Shown here: positions 56,813 to 63,165 of the stretch, piece by piece | Position numbering within the stretch: the first letter of the stretch is position 1 | How the letters are laid out: each line of letters starts with the position of its first letter | From: Theodoxus fluviatilis | Taxonomy: Eukaryota > Mollusca > Gastropoda > Cycloneritida > Neritidae | Length of the DNA: 64,000 bases | Assembly: GCA_034096865.1 (NCBI GenBank) | Contig: JAWQFJ010000612.1 | Coordinates: 34,535 to 98,534, forward strand | Direction of reading: 5' to 3' | The notes under the pieces: generated by a model | Database searches by the model: none | Told to the model about the DNA's origin: nothing | Seen by the model: only the letters and a program-made list of their open reading frames with translations | Translations under genes and position numbers: made by a program

Positions 56813-58515
56813 CTGTCTTGTCTCTGTCCTACGTCACTTTCTTAATTACGTCAGAGTCCGTAGTGTTAAAACACACAGCAATGACAGGCAAGCAGTGCTT
56901 CCAATGTTTTATGTCCGTAGTGTTAAAACACACAACAGTGACAGTCAAGCAGTGGTTACGATGTTTTATGTCCGTAGTGTTAAAACACACAGCAATGACA
57001 GGCAAGCAGTGCTTCCGATGTTTTATGTCCGTAGTGTTAAAACACACAGCAGTGACAGTCAAGCAGTGCTTACGATGTTTTGTGTCGGTAGTGTTAAAAC
57101 ACACAGCAATGACAGGCAAGCAGTGCTTGCGATGTTTTATGTTCGTATTGTTAAAACACACAGCAATGACAGGCAAGCAGTGTTTACGATCTTTTGTGTC
57201 CGTAGTGTTAAAACACACAGCAATGACAGTCAAGCAGTGCTTACGATGTTCTCGTGTCCGTAGTGTTCAAACACACAGCAGTGACAGTCAAGCAGTGCTT
57301 ACGATGTTTAGTGTCCGTAGTGTTAAAACACACAGCAATGACAGGCAAGCAGTGCTTACGATGTTCTCGTGTCCGTAGTGTTCAAACACACAACAGTGAC
57401 AGTCAAGCAGTGCTTCCGATGTTTAGTGTCCGTAGTGTTAAAACATACAGCAGTGACAGGCAAGCAGTGCTTACGATGTTCTCGTGTCCGTAGTGTTCAA
57501 ACACACAACAGTGACAGTCAAGCAGTGCTTCCGATGTTTAGTGTCCGTAGTGTTAAAACATACAGCAGTGACAGGCAAGCAGTGCTTACGATGTTCTCGT
57601 GTCCGTAGTGTTAAAACACACAGCAGTGACAGTCAAGCAGTGCTTCCGATGTTTAGTGTCCGTAGTGTTAAAACATACAGCAGTGACAGGCAAGCAGTGC
57701 TTACGACGTTCTCGTGTCCGTAGTGTTCAAACACACAGCAGTGACAGTCAAGCAGTGCTTGCGATGTTTTGTGTAAGTAGTGGTAAAACACACAGCAGTG
57801 ACAGGCAAGCAGTGCTTCCGATGTTTTATGTCCGTAGTGTTCAAACACACAGCAGTGACAGTCAAGCAGTGCTTACGATGTTTTATGTCCGTAGTGTTCA
57901 AACACACAGCAGTGACAGTCAAGCAGTGCTTACGATGTTTTGTGTTCGTTCAAACACACAGCAGTGACAGTCAAACAGTGCTTCCGATGTTTTGTGTCCG
58001 TAGTGTTAAAACACACAGCAATGACGGTCAAGCAGTGCTTCCGATGTTTTATGTCCGTAGTGTTAAAACACACAGCAGTGACAGGCAAGCAGTGCTTACG
58101 ATGTTTTGTGTCCGTAGTGTTAAAACACACAGCAATGACAGTCAAGCAGTGCTTGCGATGTTTTGTGTCGGTAGTGTTAAAACACACAGCAATGACAGTC
58201 AAGCAGTGCTTGCGATGTTTTGTGTCCGTAGTGTTAAAACACACAGCAATGACAGTCAAGCAGTGCTTCCGATGTTTTGTGTCCGTAGTGTTAAAACACA
58301 CAACAGTGACAGGCAAGCAGTGCTTACGATATTCTCGTGTCCGTACAGGTCACCCACGCAGTCCACGCATCTGGTGACGAAGGGCTTGAGCAGGTTCGCC
58401 AGCAGCACGCCCTCCACGCCGCGGTAGCCCTCGCCCCCGATGCTGTGCCCGAAGTTGTTGCTGAAGCCGTTCCTGGGAAGCGTCTCCTGGCTGGCGGACT
58501 TCTTGGTGGGCGGAC
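19868..58515 (-). CDS. UNC80: UNC80, NALCN channel complex subunit (partial, 14-15 exons)
   Basis: UNC80 is a very large cytosolic scaffold that binds NALCN and UNC79 and is needed for the neuronal sodium-leak conductance. Blocks recognisable against the vertebrate protein, in the same order, are [110 protein letters not shown] [21 protein letters not shown] and [19 protein letters not shown]. Fourteen confident exons give about 840 codons with all phases matching. Exons are short (123-249 bp) and the introns are filled with tandem arrays and transposons. The first visible exon is preceded by at least 5.4 kb of intron, and no exon was found after 19868 in the remaining 19.8 kb. The N- and C-terminal parts of the protein are missing from the window. 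Confidence 0.95.
20042..20230. repeat. Two to three imperfect copies of exon O acceptor region
   Basis: Units of about 90 bp share GGTTAAGGGGGAAGGTGGAA and a TCCTGA (minus strand TCAGGA) that corresponds to the exon O 3' splice junction, at about 20040, 20128 and 20214. Confidence 0.65.
20430..22227. repeat. Minisatellite array, about 31-36-bp units, about 55 copies
   Basis: Core ACAGCAAGGAAACAGCAATG followed by a variable TCCAGTCTG, TCCAGCCAGTCTG or TCCTGTCTGTCTG end. On the transcribed strand the core is pyrimidine-rich (TGCTGTTTCCTTGCTGT). It starts ten bases after the exon N donor. Three minus-strand frames stay open for 170-540 codons across it; these are artefacts of the repeat. Confidence 0.95.
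22238..22444 (-). CDS. UNC80: UNC80 exon N
   Basis: 207 bp, phase 0 to phase 0. The acceptor is GTGCGCACAG/GTG and the donor is CGCAGG/GTAGGT. It encodes [20 protein letters not shown], then [20 protein letters not shown]. The Cys/His spacing matches the vertebrate FICTHVDYCHPHCY..SCARL block, possibly a metal-binding or disulphide-free Cys-His cluster. A minisatellite begins about ten bases after the donor. Confidence 0.96.
22445..22880. other. Unique intron sequence between exons M and N
   Basis: Contains the exon N acceptor and branch region. No other gene is seen. Confidence 0.6.
22950..26290. repeat. Minisatellite array, about 28-34-bp units, about 110 copies
   Basis: Core CGTCCATCCATCTGTCCATC (or CCAACCATC variant) followed by an AC run of variable length. 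The 767-codon plus frame over it (23547-25850) has no coding support. The AC run length varies from unit to unit, which indicates slippage nested inside the minisatellite. Confidence 0.95.
26331..26542 (-). CDS. UNC80: UNC80 exon M
   Basis: 212 bp. The acceptor is GTCCTGTGCAG/GC and the donor is ATCAGG/GTCAGT (less usual +4 to +6 context). It enters with two bases and ends in phase 0. It encodes [20 protein letters not shown], an acidic linker, then [12 protein letters not shown], which matches vertebrate NYHRNMSWL just before FICTH. A (TGGAC/TGTG)n-rich array begins about 40 bp into the intron. Confidence 0.93.
26980..27028. repeat. (TG)n microsatellite in intron L
   Basis: TG run with CG interruptions between exons L and M. 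Confidence 0.85.
27140..27262 (-). CDS. UNC80: UNC80 exon L
   Basis: 123 bp. The acceptor is CCGTGTGCAG/GG and the donor is GGAGGCA/GTGAGT. It enters with two bases and leaves with one. It encodes [20 protein letters not shown], then [15 protein letters not shown], an arginine-rich segment that parallels the vertebrate KIRIGGSRLLQIKGTRSFQVK region. Confidence 0.92.
27274..27668. repeat. Minisatellite, about 80-bp unit, 4-5 copies
   Basis: Imperfect units sharing GGCAGTGAGAGTCTTGGACA, a CTCTACC block and GCCACAGGTGT. It begins about 10 bp from the exon L acceptor. No clear copy of the acceptor itself is present in the units. Confidence 0.8.
27852..27980 (-). CDS. UNC80: UNC80 exon K
   Basis: 129 bp. 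The acceptor is GCTGCCGCAG/TG and the donor is GAGAGGG/GTGAGT. It enters with two bases and leaves with one. It encodes [20 protein letters not shown], then [20 protein letters not shown]. The RKISF and EEKK motifs align with vertebrate UNC80 (ERKISFAGVL, VEEKKV). Confidence 0.93.
28270..28916. repeat. Old degenerate array next to exon J donor, about 100-bp units
   Basis: Six to seven diverged units sharing ACAGTCCCTA, CTAGAACACTG and CATCA motifs. On the minus strand several contain donor-like sequence matching the exon J end (CCA/GTGAGTGCAG): CCA/GTGAGTCGCC near 28592, TCA/GTGAGATCC near 28668 and CGA/GTGAGCC near 28278. Confidence 0.7.
28917..29165 (-). CDS. UNC80: UNC80 exon J
   Basis: 249 bp. 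The acceptor is CTTCACTGCAG/GT and the donor is GATCCA/GTGAGT. It enters with two bases and leaves with one. It encodes [20 protein letters not shown], then [16 protein letters not shown] and [13 protein letters not shown], matching vertebrate CPFALKM and [11 protein letters not shown]. The second half is a variable serine-rich linker. Confidence 0.96.
29479..29643. repeat. (ATGG)n microsatellite
   Basis: About 41 near-perfect ATGG units in the intron between exons I and J. Confidence 0.97.
29806..29941 (-). CDS. UNC80: UNC80 exon I
   Basis: 136 bp. The acceptor is TGTGCCTGCAG/AAC and the donor is GATGAAA/GTGAGC. It starts in phase 0 and ends with one base. It encodes [20 protein letters not shown], then [17 protein letters not shown], matching the vertebrate [15 protein letters not shown] stretch. 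The first 30 exon bases with the acceptor are repeated three more times upstream (29942-30240). Confidence 0.95.
29942..30240. repeat. 81-bp repeat spanning exon I acceptor, three extra copies
   Basis: Copies of CTGCAGGCACAAAACGGCAA start at 29942, 30023, 30104 and 30184. Each is preceded on the plus strand by the complement of the first 30 exon bases. The 81-bp unit is 27 codons, so the minus-strand frame is open through all copies and each re-encodes [10 protein letters not shown] before diverging. Confidence 0.93.
30561..30622. repeat. (CT)n microsatellite
   Basis: About 31 CT units directly upstream of the 30700-31671 reading frame. Confidence 0.95.
30700..31671 (+). CDS. Hypothetical protein, probable retroelement ORF, 323 aa
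   Basis: A single uninterrupted frame antisense to UNC80 in the intron between exons H and I. The N-terminal part has [21 protein letters not shown] basic stretch ([19 protein letters not shown]) and a long Ser/Thr/Pro-rich tail with an acidic [17 protein letters not shown] helix follow. No enzyme motif is seen. About 150 bp after the stop are an AATAAA (31830) and a (TTCG)n tail, the usual 3' end of a LINE- or SINE-like insertion. I therefore take it as the ORF of a non-autonomous or truncated retroelement. A host gene is less likely. Confidence 0.45.
   Translation: MPVAGFPAAVEVLLSSLLTSDELSSWKVTGEPGGVVVVLRFRPSDGQPLLASHTQRGHWRRKPPAQLRRDQLRAQRHRTLGETAHFLNFAKHDDKITANNICDQMTDASRSPRASTSSPCPTTTLTFDPPSQTTIVAKKAVLSEEIDESVMQTDLSPDDASTSATVSKGHPSEEDEWMRAFDARFEAAHAAGIECWRQERKKTDTGGGNTGATSTMDPGEDPEETPPLAECSPAMVPSVDNSTSKPARSTRQTRPPSSAEFPTTTAASLRGTQQLTARQDSSDSVSCNTGSTRVTRSRPSTNPARNAHTARKPETFRTFGRRK
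31845..31896. repeat. (TTCG)n-(CT)n tail
   Basis: About five TTCG units then about 20 CT units, ending four bases from the exon H 5' splice site (the plus strand reads CTTAC at 31894-31898). Confidence 0.9.
31899..32114 (-). CDS. UNC80: UNC80 exon H
   Basis: 216 bp, phase 0 to phase 0. The acceptor is GTCCCCACAG/GAA and the donor is GCTGAG/GTAAGA. It encodes [20 protein letters not shown], then [11 protein letters not shown] and [14 protein letters not shown]. This is the most strongly conserved block in the window (vertebrate FVHRCNRGNWPEWMK, AAKLFYQWG). The intron continues as pure (GA)n from position +5, so the donor itself borders a microsatellite. Confidence 0.96.
32115..32584. other. 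Unique intron between exons G and H
   Basis: Apart from exon-flanking splice signals no feature is seen. Confidence 0.5.
32587..32603. repeat. Poly-C tract near exon G donor
   Basis: Homopolymer of C followed by a short CA run, 25 bp from the exon G donor. Confidence 0.9.
32628..32812 (-). CDS. UNC80: UNC80 exon G
   Basis: 185 bp. The acceptor is CTCGTGTTAG/AT and the donor is GATCTG/GTGGGT. It enters with two bases and ends in phase 0. It encodes [20 protein letters not shown], then [18 protein letters not shown], a clear match to the vertebrate UNC80 block with FLLNCCEPGTIPD. A second GT ten bases downstream (GTGAGA) has a better consensus but would break the frame with exon H. Confidence 0.94.
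32835..34160. repeat. 1.3-kb polypurine (G/A) tract with (GGA)n core
   Basis: Almost pure G and A on the plus strand in large stretches, with a clean GGA run at 34044-34149 and duplicated blocks (33770-33900 resembles 33930-34050). On the UNC80 sense strand it is a polypyrimidine tract upstream of the exon G acceptor. It is capable of triplex or G-quadruplex structures. Long frames (poly-E, poly-S or poly-L) are artefacts. Confidence 0.92.
34161..35283. other. Unique intron sequence, no gene seen
   Basis: No conserved coding exon recognised on either strand. Confidence 0.5.
35284..35470. repeat. 61-bp tandem repeat, three copies
   Basis: Near-identical units with core GGCAAGACGTTACTTGGGTA, at a spacing of 61 bp. 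Confidence 0.93.
35471..37404. other. Unique intron sequence, no gene seen
   Basis: AT-rich. Open frames of 60-190 codons here show no family motif and no splice-phase support. Confidence 0.45.
37405..37500. repeat. 37-bp tandem repeat, about 2.5 copies
   Basis: Units with core GCGCAAGAATGGTGGTGCAC. Confidence 0.9.
37553..37578. repeat. Poly-G tract
   Basis: Uninterrupted run of about 26 G. Confidence 0.95.
39003..39750. repeat. Minisatellite, 34-bp unit, about 22 copies
   Basis: Very homogeneous units with core TATGGCACCGCCACTCTACT then GAGATCA(T/C)TCACGC. The main variant is ATT/ACT. It lies about 200 bp beyond the exon F donor and does not contain that junction. Confidence 0.95.
39959..40186 (-). 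CDS. UNC80: UNC80 exon F
   Basis: 228 bp. The acceptor is GTATCCTCAG/GT and the donor is ACCGATG/GTAATC. It enters with two bases and leaves with one. It encodes [20 protein letters not shown], then [20 protein letters not shown] and [16 protein letters not shown]. The basic part corresponds in position to the vertebrate segment before the conserved FLLNCCEPGT block. It fits exons E and G in phase. Confidence 0.87.
40543..40566. repeat. Poly-G tract
   Basis: About 24 G in the intron between exons E and F. Confidence 0.95.
40844..41255. repeat. 18-bp minisatellite with composite left half
   Basis: The right half (41037-41253) is about 12 copies of CTGTCTACATGGCTCCCT. The left half is three to four copies of a longer unit of about 60 bp that combines two 18-bp units with CCCACTGGTGCACGATGG. 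All three plus frames and a minus frame are open. Confidence 0.95.
41260..42359. other. Unique intron between exons E and F
   Basis: No gene recognised. There is a small poly-G run near 42325 beside the exon E donor. Confidence 0.5.
42360..42513 (-). CDS. UNC80: UNC80 exon E
   Basis: 154 bp. The acceptor is TACGTTTGCAG/TCC and the donor is CAGATCG/GTAGGA. It starts in phase 0 and ends with one extra base. It encodes [20 protein letters not shown], then [14 protein letters not shown] and [11 protein letters not shown], a disordered phospho-site-like linker. The 3' splice site and the first 13 exon bases are repeated in the adjoining array at 42514-42935. The copy used here is assumed to be the last, the only one continuous with unique coding sequence. 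Confidence 0.85.
42514..42935. repeat. 30-bp minisatellite spanning exon E acceptor, about 14 copies
   Basis: On the minus strand each 29-30-bp unit reads CCTGCTTACGTTTGCAG followed by TCCCTGATGTTCC. This is the exon E 3' splice site plus its first 13 bases. With a 10-codon unit the upstream frame ([10 protein letters not shown] repeats) stays open into the exon. Confidence 0.95.
42936..47812. repeat. 4.9-kb minisatellite, about 24-28-bp units, abuts exon D donor
   Basis: Core CAGTGCCTGCCTTGTTGTTG. Unit variants insert TGCC, CTAC or GTTG tetramers. It runs from the edge of the exon E acceptor array to the exon D donor. Variants with CCTACCTTGTTG read CAACAAG/GTAGGCAGGCACTG on the transcribed strand, matching the true exon D donor AAAAAG/GTAGGCCGGCACTG. 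Plus-strand frames up to 1633 codons (leucine/cysteine/valine only) result from the 24-bp period. Confidence 0.96.
47813..47963 (-). CDS. UNC80: UNC80 exon D
   Basis: 151 bp. The acceptor is GTCACGTGACAG/G and the donor is AAGAAAAAG/GTAGGC. The one-base start fits the two-base end of exon B (or C), and it ends in phase 0. It encodes [20 protein letters not shown], then [18 protein letters not shown], a serine/basic disordered segment. Vertebrate UNC80 has a comparable FWRKMFKSQ plus serine-rich region at this point. The acceptor's pyrimidine tract is poor. Confidence 0.75.
48025..49770. repeat. Minisatellite array, about 16-25-bp units, split by unique DNA
   Basis: Core GGTTCACAGCACACAGACAC with variable AC/AGTG length. 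It is interrupted at 48812-49045 by about 230 bp of unique sequence with no recognised exon. From about 49440 the units pair into a regular 41-bp dimer. Confidence 0.95.
49771..49947 (-). CDS. Doubtful UNC80 cassette exon C
   Basis: A unique island of about 180 bp between a foldback element and a minisatellite. One minus-strand frame is open for 59 codons ([20 protein letters not shown], then [16 protein letters not shown]). With acceptor GAGAG/C and donor GTGTGCT/GTGAAC it would enter after two codon bases and leave after two, so it would be phase-neutral. Exon B also joins exon D in phase without it. Both splice sites are weak, the other frames are also open for 30-70 codons, and I see no match to vertebrate UNC80. 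It may be an optional exon or plain intron. Confidence 0.28.
49952..50405. mobile_element. Foldback element with two direct and one inverted subunit
   Basis: Subunits start at CCGCTATTGCGGGATTTTTT (49984 and about 50106, direct) and the reverse complement ends near 50392. The body TTCCTCAGGC..TTTTGATTCTTTTGTCC is shared by all three. The outer ends are GC-rich tandem CTATTGCGG motifs. There is no coding capacity. It directly borders the doubtful exon C, whose candidate acceptor would be formed at the element edge. Confidence 0.75.
50515..53715. repeat. 40-bp minisatellite, about 80 copies, with higher-order structure
   Basis: Unit core GTGCCAGCGTACAGACAGAC then CTTTGTTATGAACTCAAGCT. The first kilobase is almost perfect. 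Diagnostic variants (TTATAAACTC followed by GCCGGCG, then GAACTGAAG) recur exactly 360 bp apart (50787/51147), so a nine-unit block was duplicated. The second half is more diverged, with TACAGTAGCC variants. Confidence 0.97.
53716..54149. other. Spacer between two arrays, partly ancient repeat units
   Basis: Mostly unique, but it contains several diverged pieces like the array to its right (CTGATGGAACTGAAAGACAG, GATGGGATCAAACGACAG), which suggests older relatives of the 54150-56311 unit. Confidence 0.6.
54150..56311. repeat. 48-50-bp minisatellite spanning exon B donor, about 45 copies
   Basis: Unit core GGTACCTGATGGGAGTGGAG then GGCAGACAGAAAGACTACAG. On the minus strand each unit reads CTCCA(C/G)TCCCATCAG/GTACCACAC, equivalent to the true exon B end CTTCCAGTCCCATCAG/GTACCACAC. 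About 45 copies of the 5' splice site follow the real one. Confidence 0.96.
56312..56478 (-). CDS. UNC80: UNC80 exon B
   Basis: 167 bp. The acceptor is GTTGTTGCAG/GGC and the donor is ATCAG/GTACCA. It starts in phase 0 and ends with two bases of a codon. It encodes 55 codons from [10 protein letters not shown] through [16 protein letters not shown] to SKPSSPI. This continues directly the conserved vertebrate block with CDIRQL, FRRVALSALLDS. It is flanked on both sides by arrays whose units copy its own splice junctions. Confidence 0.93.
56479..56610. repeat. 27-bp repeat spanning exon B acceptor, about 5 copies
   Basis: CTGCAACAACGTCACG recurs every 27 bp from 56479. On the minus strand each unit ends GTTGTTGCAG followed by GGTCTGTATTACG, a diverged copy of the exon start GGCCTGTTTTGCG (10 of 13 bases). 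Confidence 0.9.
56780..56810. repeat. Poly-C tract
   Basis: About 31 C in the intron between exons A and B. Confidence 0.95.
56855..58327. repeat. 57-58-bp minisatellite spanning exon A donor, about 26 copies
   Basis: Core GTCCGTAGTGTTAAAACACA then CAGCAGTGACAG and CAAGCAGTGCTTACGATGTT. On the minus strand units read TACGGACACGAGAACATC/GTAAGCACTGC, nearly identical to the exon A end TACGGACACGAGAATATC/GTAAGCACTGC. Between 57238 and 57720 the units form 115-bp dimers. Confidence 0.96.
58328..58515 (-). CDS. UNC80: UNC80 exon A (first visible)
   Basis: 188 bp. The acceptor is GTCCGCAG and the donor is ATC/GTAAGC. The exon enters with two bases of a split codon and ends in phase 0. It encodes 62 whole codons including [20 protein letters not shown] and [15 protein letters not shown], which match the vertebrate UNC80 block containing GFGNNF and LITRC. 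An alternative donor inside CTGTAC would cut the conserved end. The chosen donor also fits the phase of the next exon. Confidence 0.9.
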
Positions 58516-59020
58516 CTGCGGACAGAAACAAATCTCATCAAGACAAAAACATGGAGGTCACTTGTTCTTCTTTGCTGTGGCTTCATAGCTCAGTGTACTT
58601 ATTTTCCCCATGAATACACTTCGAAATACGACCAGCATTTTGAGGCGATCGCTTGGTCTTTTGCTCAGCTGAAAAACTGTATCTGCTCATCATGTATTTG
58701 AAACTAAATTCTTTAAGAAACCTTTGGTCGGAAAATTCTGGCAGACATCACCTTCGTTGCGATTTCCAAGTATGTCAATATTTTTGCTTGTCGTATTTCC
58801 ATTTAGTTGGGTGTGGTTTTTTTAATAAGCAAATTGAGCATATTTCTTCTCATAAAGGAATCTTAAAATTTACTTTGTCAGTTAGGCGCAGCCAAGACTC
58901 ATGACCTCTTCCAAGGCAGAAAGATAGCGTGCACAACTCTAACTCTGCACCCGGTAATGTTTATAAACTCTCTCTGGCAAACACTCTCCTGTGGTGTGAC
59001 ACTGTCACGAGTGACATTCT
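58516..59020. other. Unique intron upstream of exon A
   Basis: Contains the exon A acceptor tract. No further exon was recognised. Confidence 0.6.
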
Positions 59021-62000
59021 GCAGCACGACTGCTCACTGACTACAACACGACTGCTCACTGACTACAGTACGACTACTCACTGACCACAACACGACTACT
59101 CACTGACTACAGCACGACTACTCACTGACTACAACACGACTGCTCACTGACTACAACACGACTACTCACTGACTACAGCACGACACGACTACTCACTGAC
59201 TACAGCACGACTACTCACTGACTACAACACGACTGCTCACTGACTACAGCACGACTACTCACTGACTACAACACGACTGCTCACTGACTACAGCACGACT
59301 ACTCACTGACCACAACACGACTACTCACTGACTACAGCACGACTACTCACTGACTACAGCATGACTGCTCACTGACTACAATACGACTGCTCACTGACTA
59401 CAGCATGACTACTCACTGACTACAGCATGACTGCTCACAGACTACAGTACGACTACTCACTGACCACAACACGACTGCTCACTGACTACAACACGACTAC
59501 TCACTGACCACAACACGACTACTCACTGACTACAGCACGACTGCTCACTGACTACAACACGACTACTCACTGATTACAGCACGACTGCTCACTGACTACA
59601 GCACGACTACTCACTTACTACAACATGACTGCTCACTGACTACAACACGACTACTCACTGACTACAGCACGACTGCTCACTGACCACAACACGACTACTC
59701 ACTGACTACAACACGACTACTCACTGACTACAGCACGACTGCTCACTGACTACAGCACGACTACTCACTGACTACAACACGACTACTCACTGACTACAGC
59801 ACGACTACTCACTGACTACAACACGACTACTCACTGACTACAACACGACTGCTCACTGACTACAGCACGACTGCTCACTGACTACAGCACGACTGCTCAC
59901 TGACTACAGCAAGACTGCTCACTGACCATAACACGACTACTCACTGACTACAGCACGACTGCTCACTGACTACAACACGACTACTCACTGACTACAGCAC
60001 GACTGCTCACTGACTACAACACGACTGCTCACTGACTACAACACGACTGCTCACTGACCATAACACGACTACTCACTGACTACAACAAGACTGCTCACTG
60101 ACTACAGCACGACTGCTCACTGACTACAGCACGACTGCTCACTGACTACAACACGACTTCTCACTGACTACAGCACGACTACTCACTGACTACAACACGA
60201 CTACTCACTGACTACAACACGACTGCTCACTGACAGCAAGACTACTCACTGACCATAACACGACTACTCACTGACTACAGCACGACTGCTCACTGACTAC
60301 AGCACGACTGCTCACTGACCATAACACGACTACTCACTGACTACAGCACGACTACTCACTGACTACAGCACGACTACTCACTGACTACAGCACGACTACT
60401 CACTGACTACAGCACGACTACTCACTGACTACAGCACGACTGCTCACTGACTACAACACGACTACTCACTGACTACAGCACGACTGCTCACTGACTACAG
60501 CACGACTGCTCACTGGCTACAGCACGACTGCTCACTGACTACACGACTTCTCACTGACTACAGCACGACTACTCACTGACTACAGCACGACTGCTCACTG
60601 ACTACAGCACGACTGCTCACTGACTACAGCACGACTACTCACTGACTACAGCACGACTGCTCACTGACTACAACACGACTACTCACTGACTACAGCACGA
60701 CTGCTCACTGACTACAGCACGACTGCTCACTGACTACAGCACGACTACTCACTGACTACAGCACGACTGCTCACTGACTACATCACGACTACTCACTGAC
60801 TACAGCACGACTGCTCACTGACTACAGCACGACTACTCACTGACTACAGCACGACTGCTCACTGACTACAGCACGACTGCTCACTGACTACAGCACGACT
60901 ACTCACTGACTACAGCACGACTGCTCACTGACTACAGCACGACTGCTCACTGACTACAGCACGACTACTCACTGACTACAGCACGACTACTCACTGACTA
61001 CAGCACGACTGCTCACTGACTACAGCACGACTGCTCACTGACTACAGCACGACTACTCACTGACTACAGCACGACTGCTCACTGACTACAACACGACTAC
61101 TCACTGACTACAGCACGACTGCTCACTGACTACAGCACGACTACTCACTGACTACAGCACGACTGCTCACTGACTACAGCACGACTGCTCACTGACTACA
61201 GCACGACTACTCACTGACTACAGCACGACTACTCACTGACTACAGCACGACTGCTCACTGACTACAGCACGACTGCTCACTGACTACAGCACGACTGCTC
61301 ACTGACTACAGCACGACTACTCACTGACTACAGCACGACTACTCACTGACTACAGCACGACTGCTCACTGACTACAACACGACTGCTCACTGACTACAGC
61401 ACGACTGCTCACTGACTACAGCACGACTACTCACTGACTACAGCACGACTGCTCACTGACTACAACACGACTGCTCACTGACTACAGCACGACTACTCAC
61501 TGACTACAGCACGACTGCTCACTGACTACAGCACGACTACTCACTGACTACAGCACGACTGCTCACTGACTACAGCACGACTGCTCACTGACTACAGCAC
61601 GACTGCTCACTGACTACAGCACGACTACTCACTGACTACAGCACGACTGCTCACTGACTACAACACGACTGCTCACTGACTACAACACGACTGCTCACTG
61701 ACTACAACACGACTGCTCACTGACTACAGCACGACTGCTCACTGACTACAGCACGACTACTCACTGACTACAGCACGACTACTCACTGACTACAGCACGA
61801 CTGCTCACTGACTACACACGACTACTCACTGACTACAGCACGACTGCTCACTGACTACAGCACGACTGCTCACTGACTACACACGACTACTCACTGACTA
61901 CAGCACGACTGCTCACTGACTACAACACGACTACTCACTGACTACAGCACGACTGCTCACTGACTACAGCACGACTGCTCACTGACTACAGCACGACTAC

Positions 62001-63165
62001 TCACTGACTACAGCACGACTGCTCACTGACTACAGCACGACTACTCACTGACTACAGCACGACTACTCACTGACTACAACACGACTACTCACTGACTACA
62101 GCACGACTGCTCACTGACTACAGCACGACTACTCACTGACTACAGCACGACTACTCACTGACTACAGCACGACTGCTCACTGACTACAGCACGACTACTC
62201 ACTGACTACAGCACGACTACTCACTGACTACAGCACGACTGCTCACTGACTACAGCACGACTGCTCACTGACTACAGCACGACTGCTCACTGACTACAGC
62301 ACGACTACTCACTGACTACAGCACGACTGCTCACTGACTACAACACGACTGCTCACTGACTACAGCACGACTGCTCACTGACTACAGCACGACTGCTCAC
62401 TGACTACAGCACGACTACTCACTGACTACAACACGACTGCTCACTGACTACAGCACGACTGCTCACTGACTACAGCACGACTGCTCACTGACTACAGCAC
62501 GACTGCTCACTGACTACAGCACGACTGCTCACTGACTACACACGACTGCTCACTGACTACAACACGACTGCTCACTGACTACAGCACGACTGCTCACTGA
62601 CTACAGCACGACTGCTCACTGACTACATCACGACTGCTCACTGACTACAGCACGACTGCTCACTGACTACAGCACGACTGCTCACTGACTACATCACGAC
62701 TGCTCACTGACTACAGCACGACTGCTCACTGACTACAACACGACTGCTCACTGACTACATCACGACTGCACACTGACTACATCACGACTGCACACTGACT
62801 ACATCACGACTGCACACTGACTACATCACGACTGCTCACTGACTACAGCACGACTGCTCACTGACTACAACACGACTACTCACTGACTACAGACACGACT
62901 GCTCACTGACTACAACACGACTACTCACTGACTACAGCACGACTGCTCACTGACTACAACACGACTGCTCACTGACTACAACACGACTACTCACTGACTA
63001 CAGCACGACTGCTCACTGACTACAACACGACTGCTCACTGACTACAACACGACTGCTCACTGACTACAACACGACTGCTCACTGACTACAACACGACTAC
63101 TCACTGACTACAGCACGACTGCTCACTGACTACAACACGACTACTCACTGACTACAACACACGAA
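59021..63165. repeat. 22-bp minisatellite, about 188 copies, 4.1 kb
   Basis: Unit CACTGACTACAGCACGACTG plus CT, with two main polymorphic positions (ACTGCT/ACTACT and CAGCACG/CAACACG). Very homogeneous. Local triplets of the GCT/ACT variants repeat at 66 bp in 60.6-61.3 kb, which suggests higher-order amplification. Confidence 0.97.
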
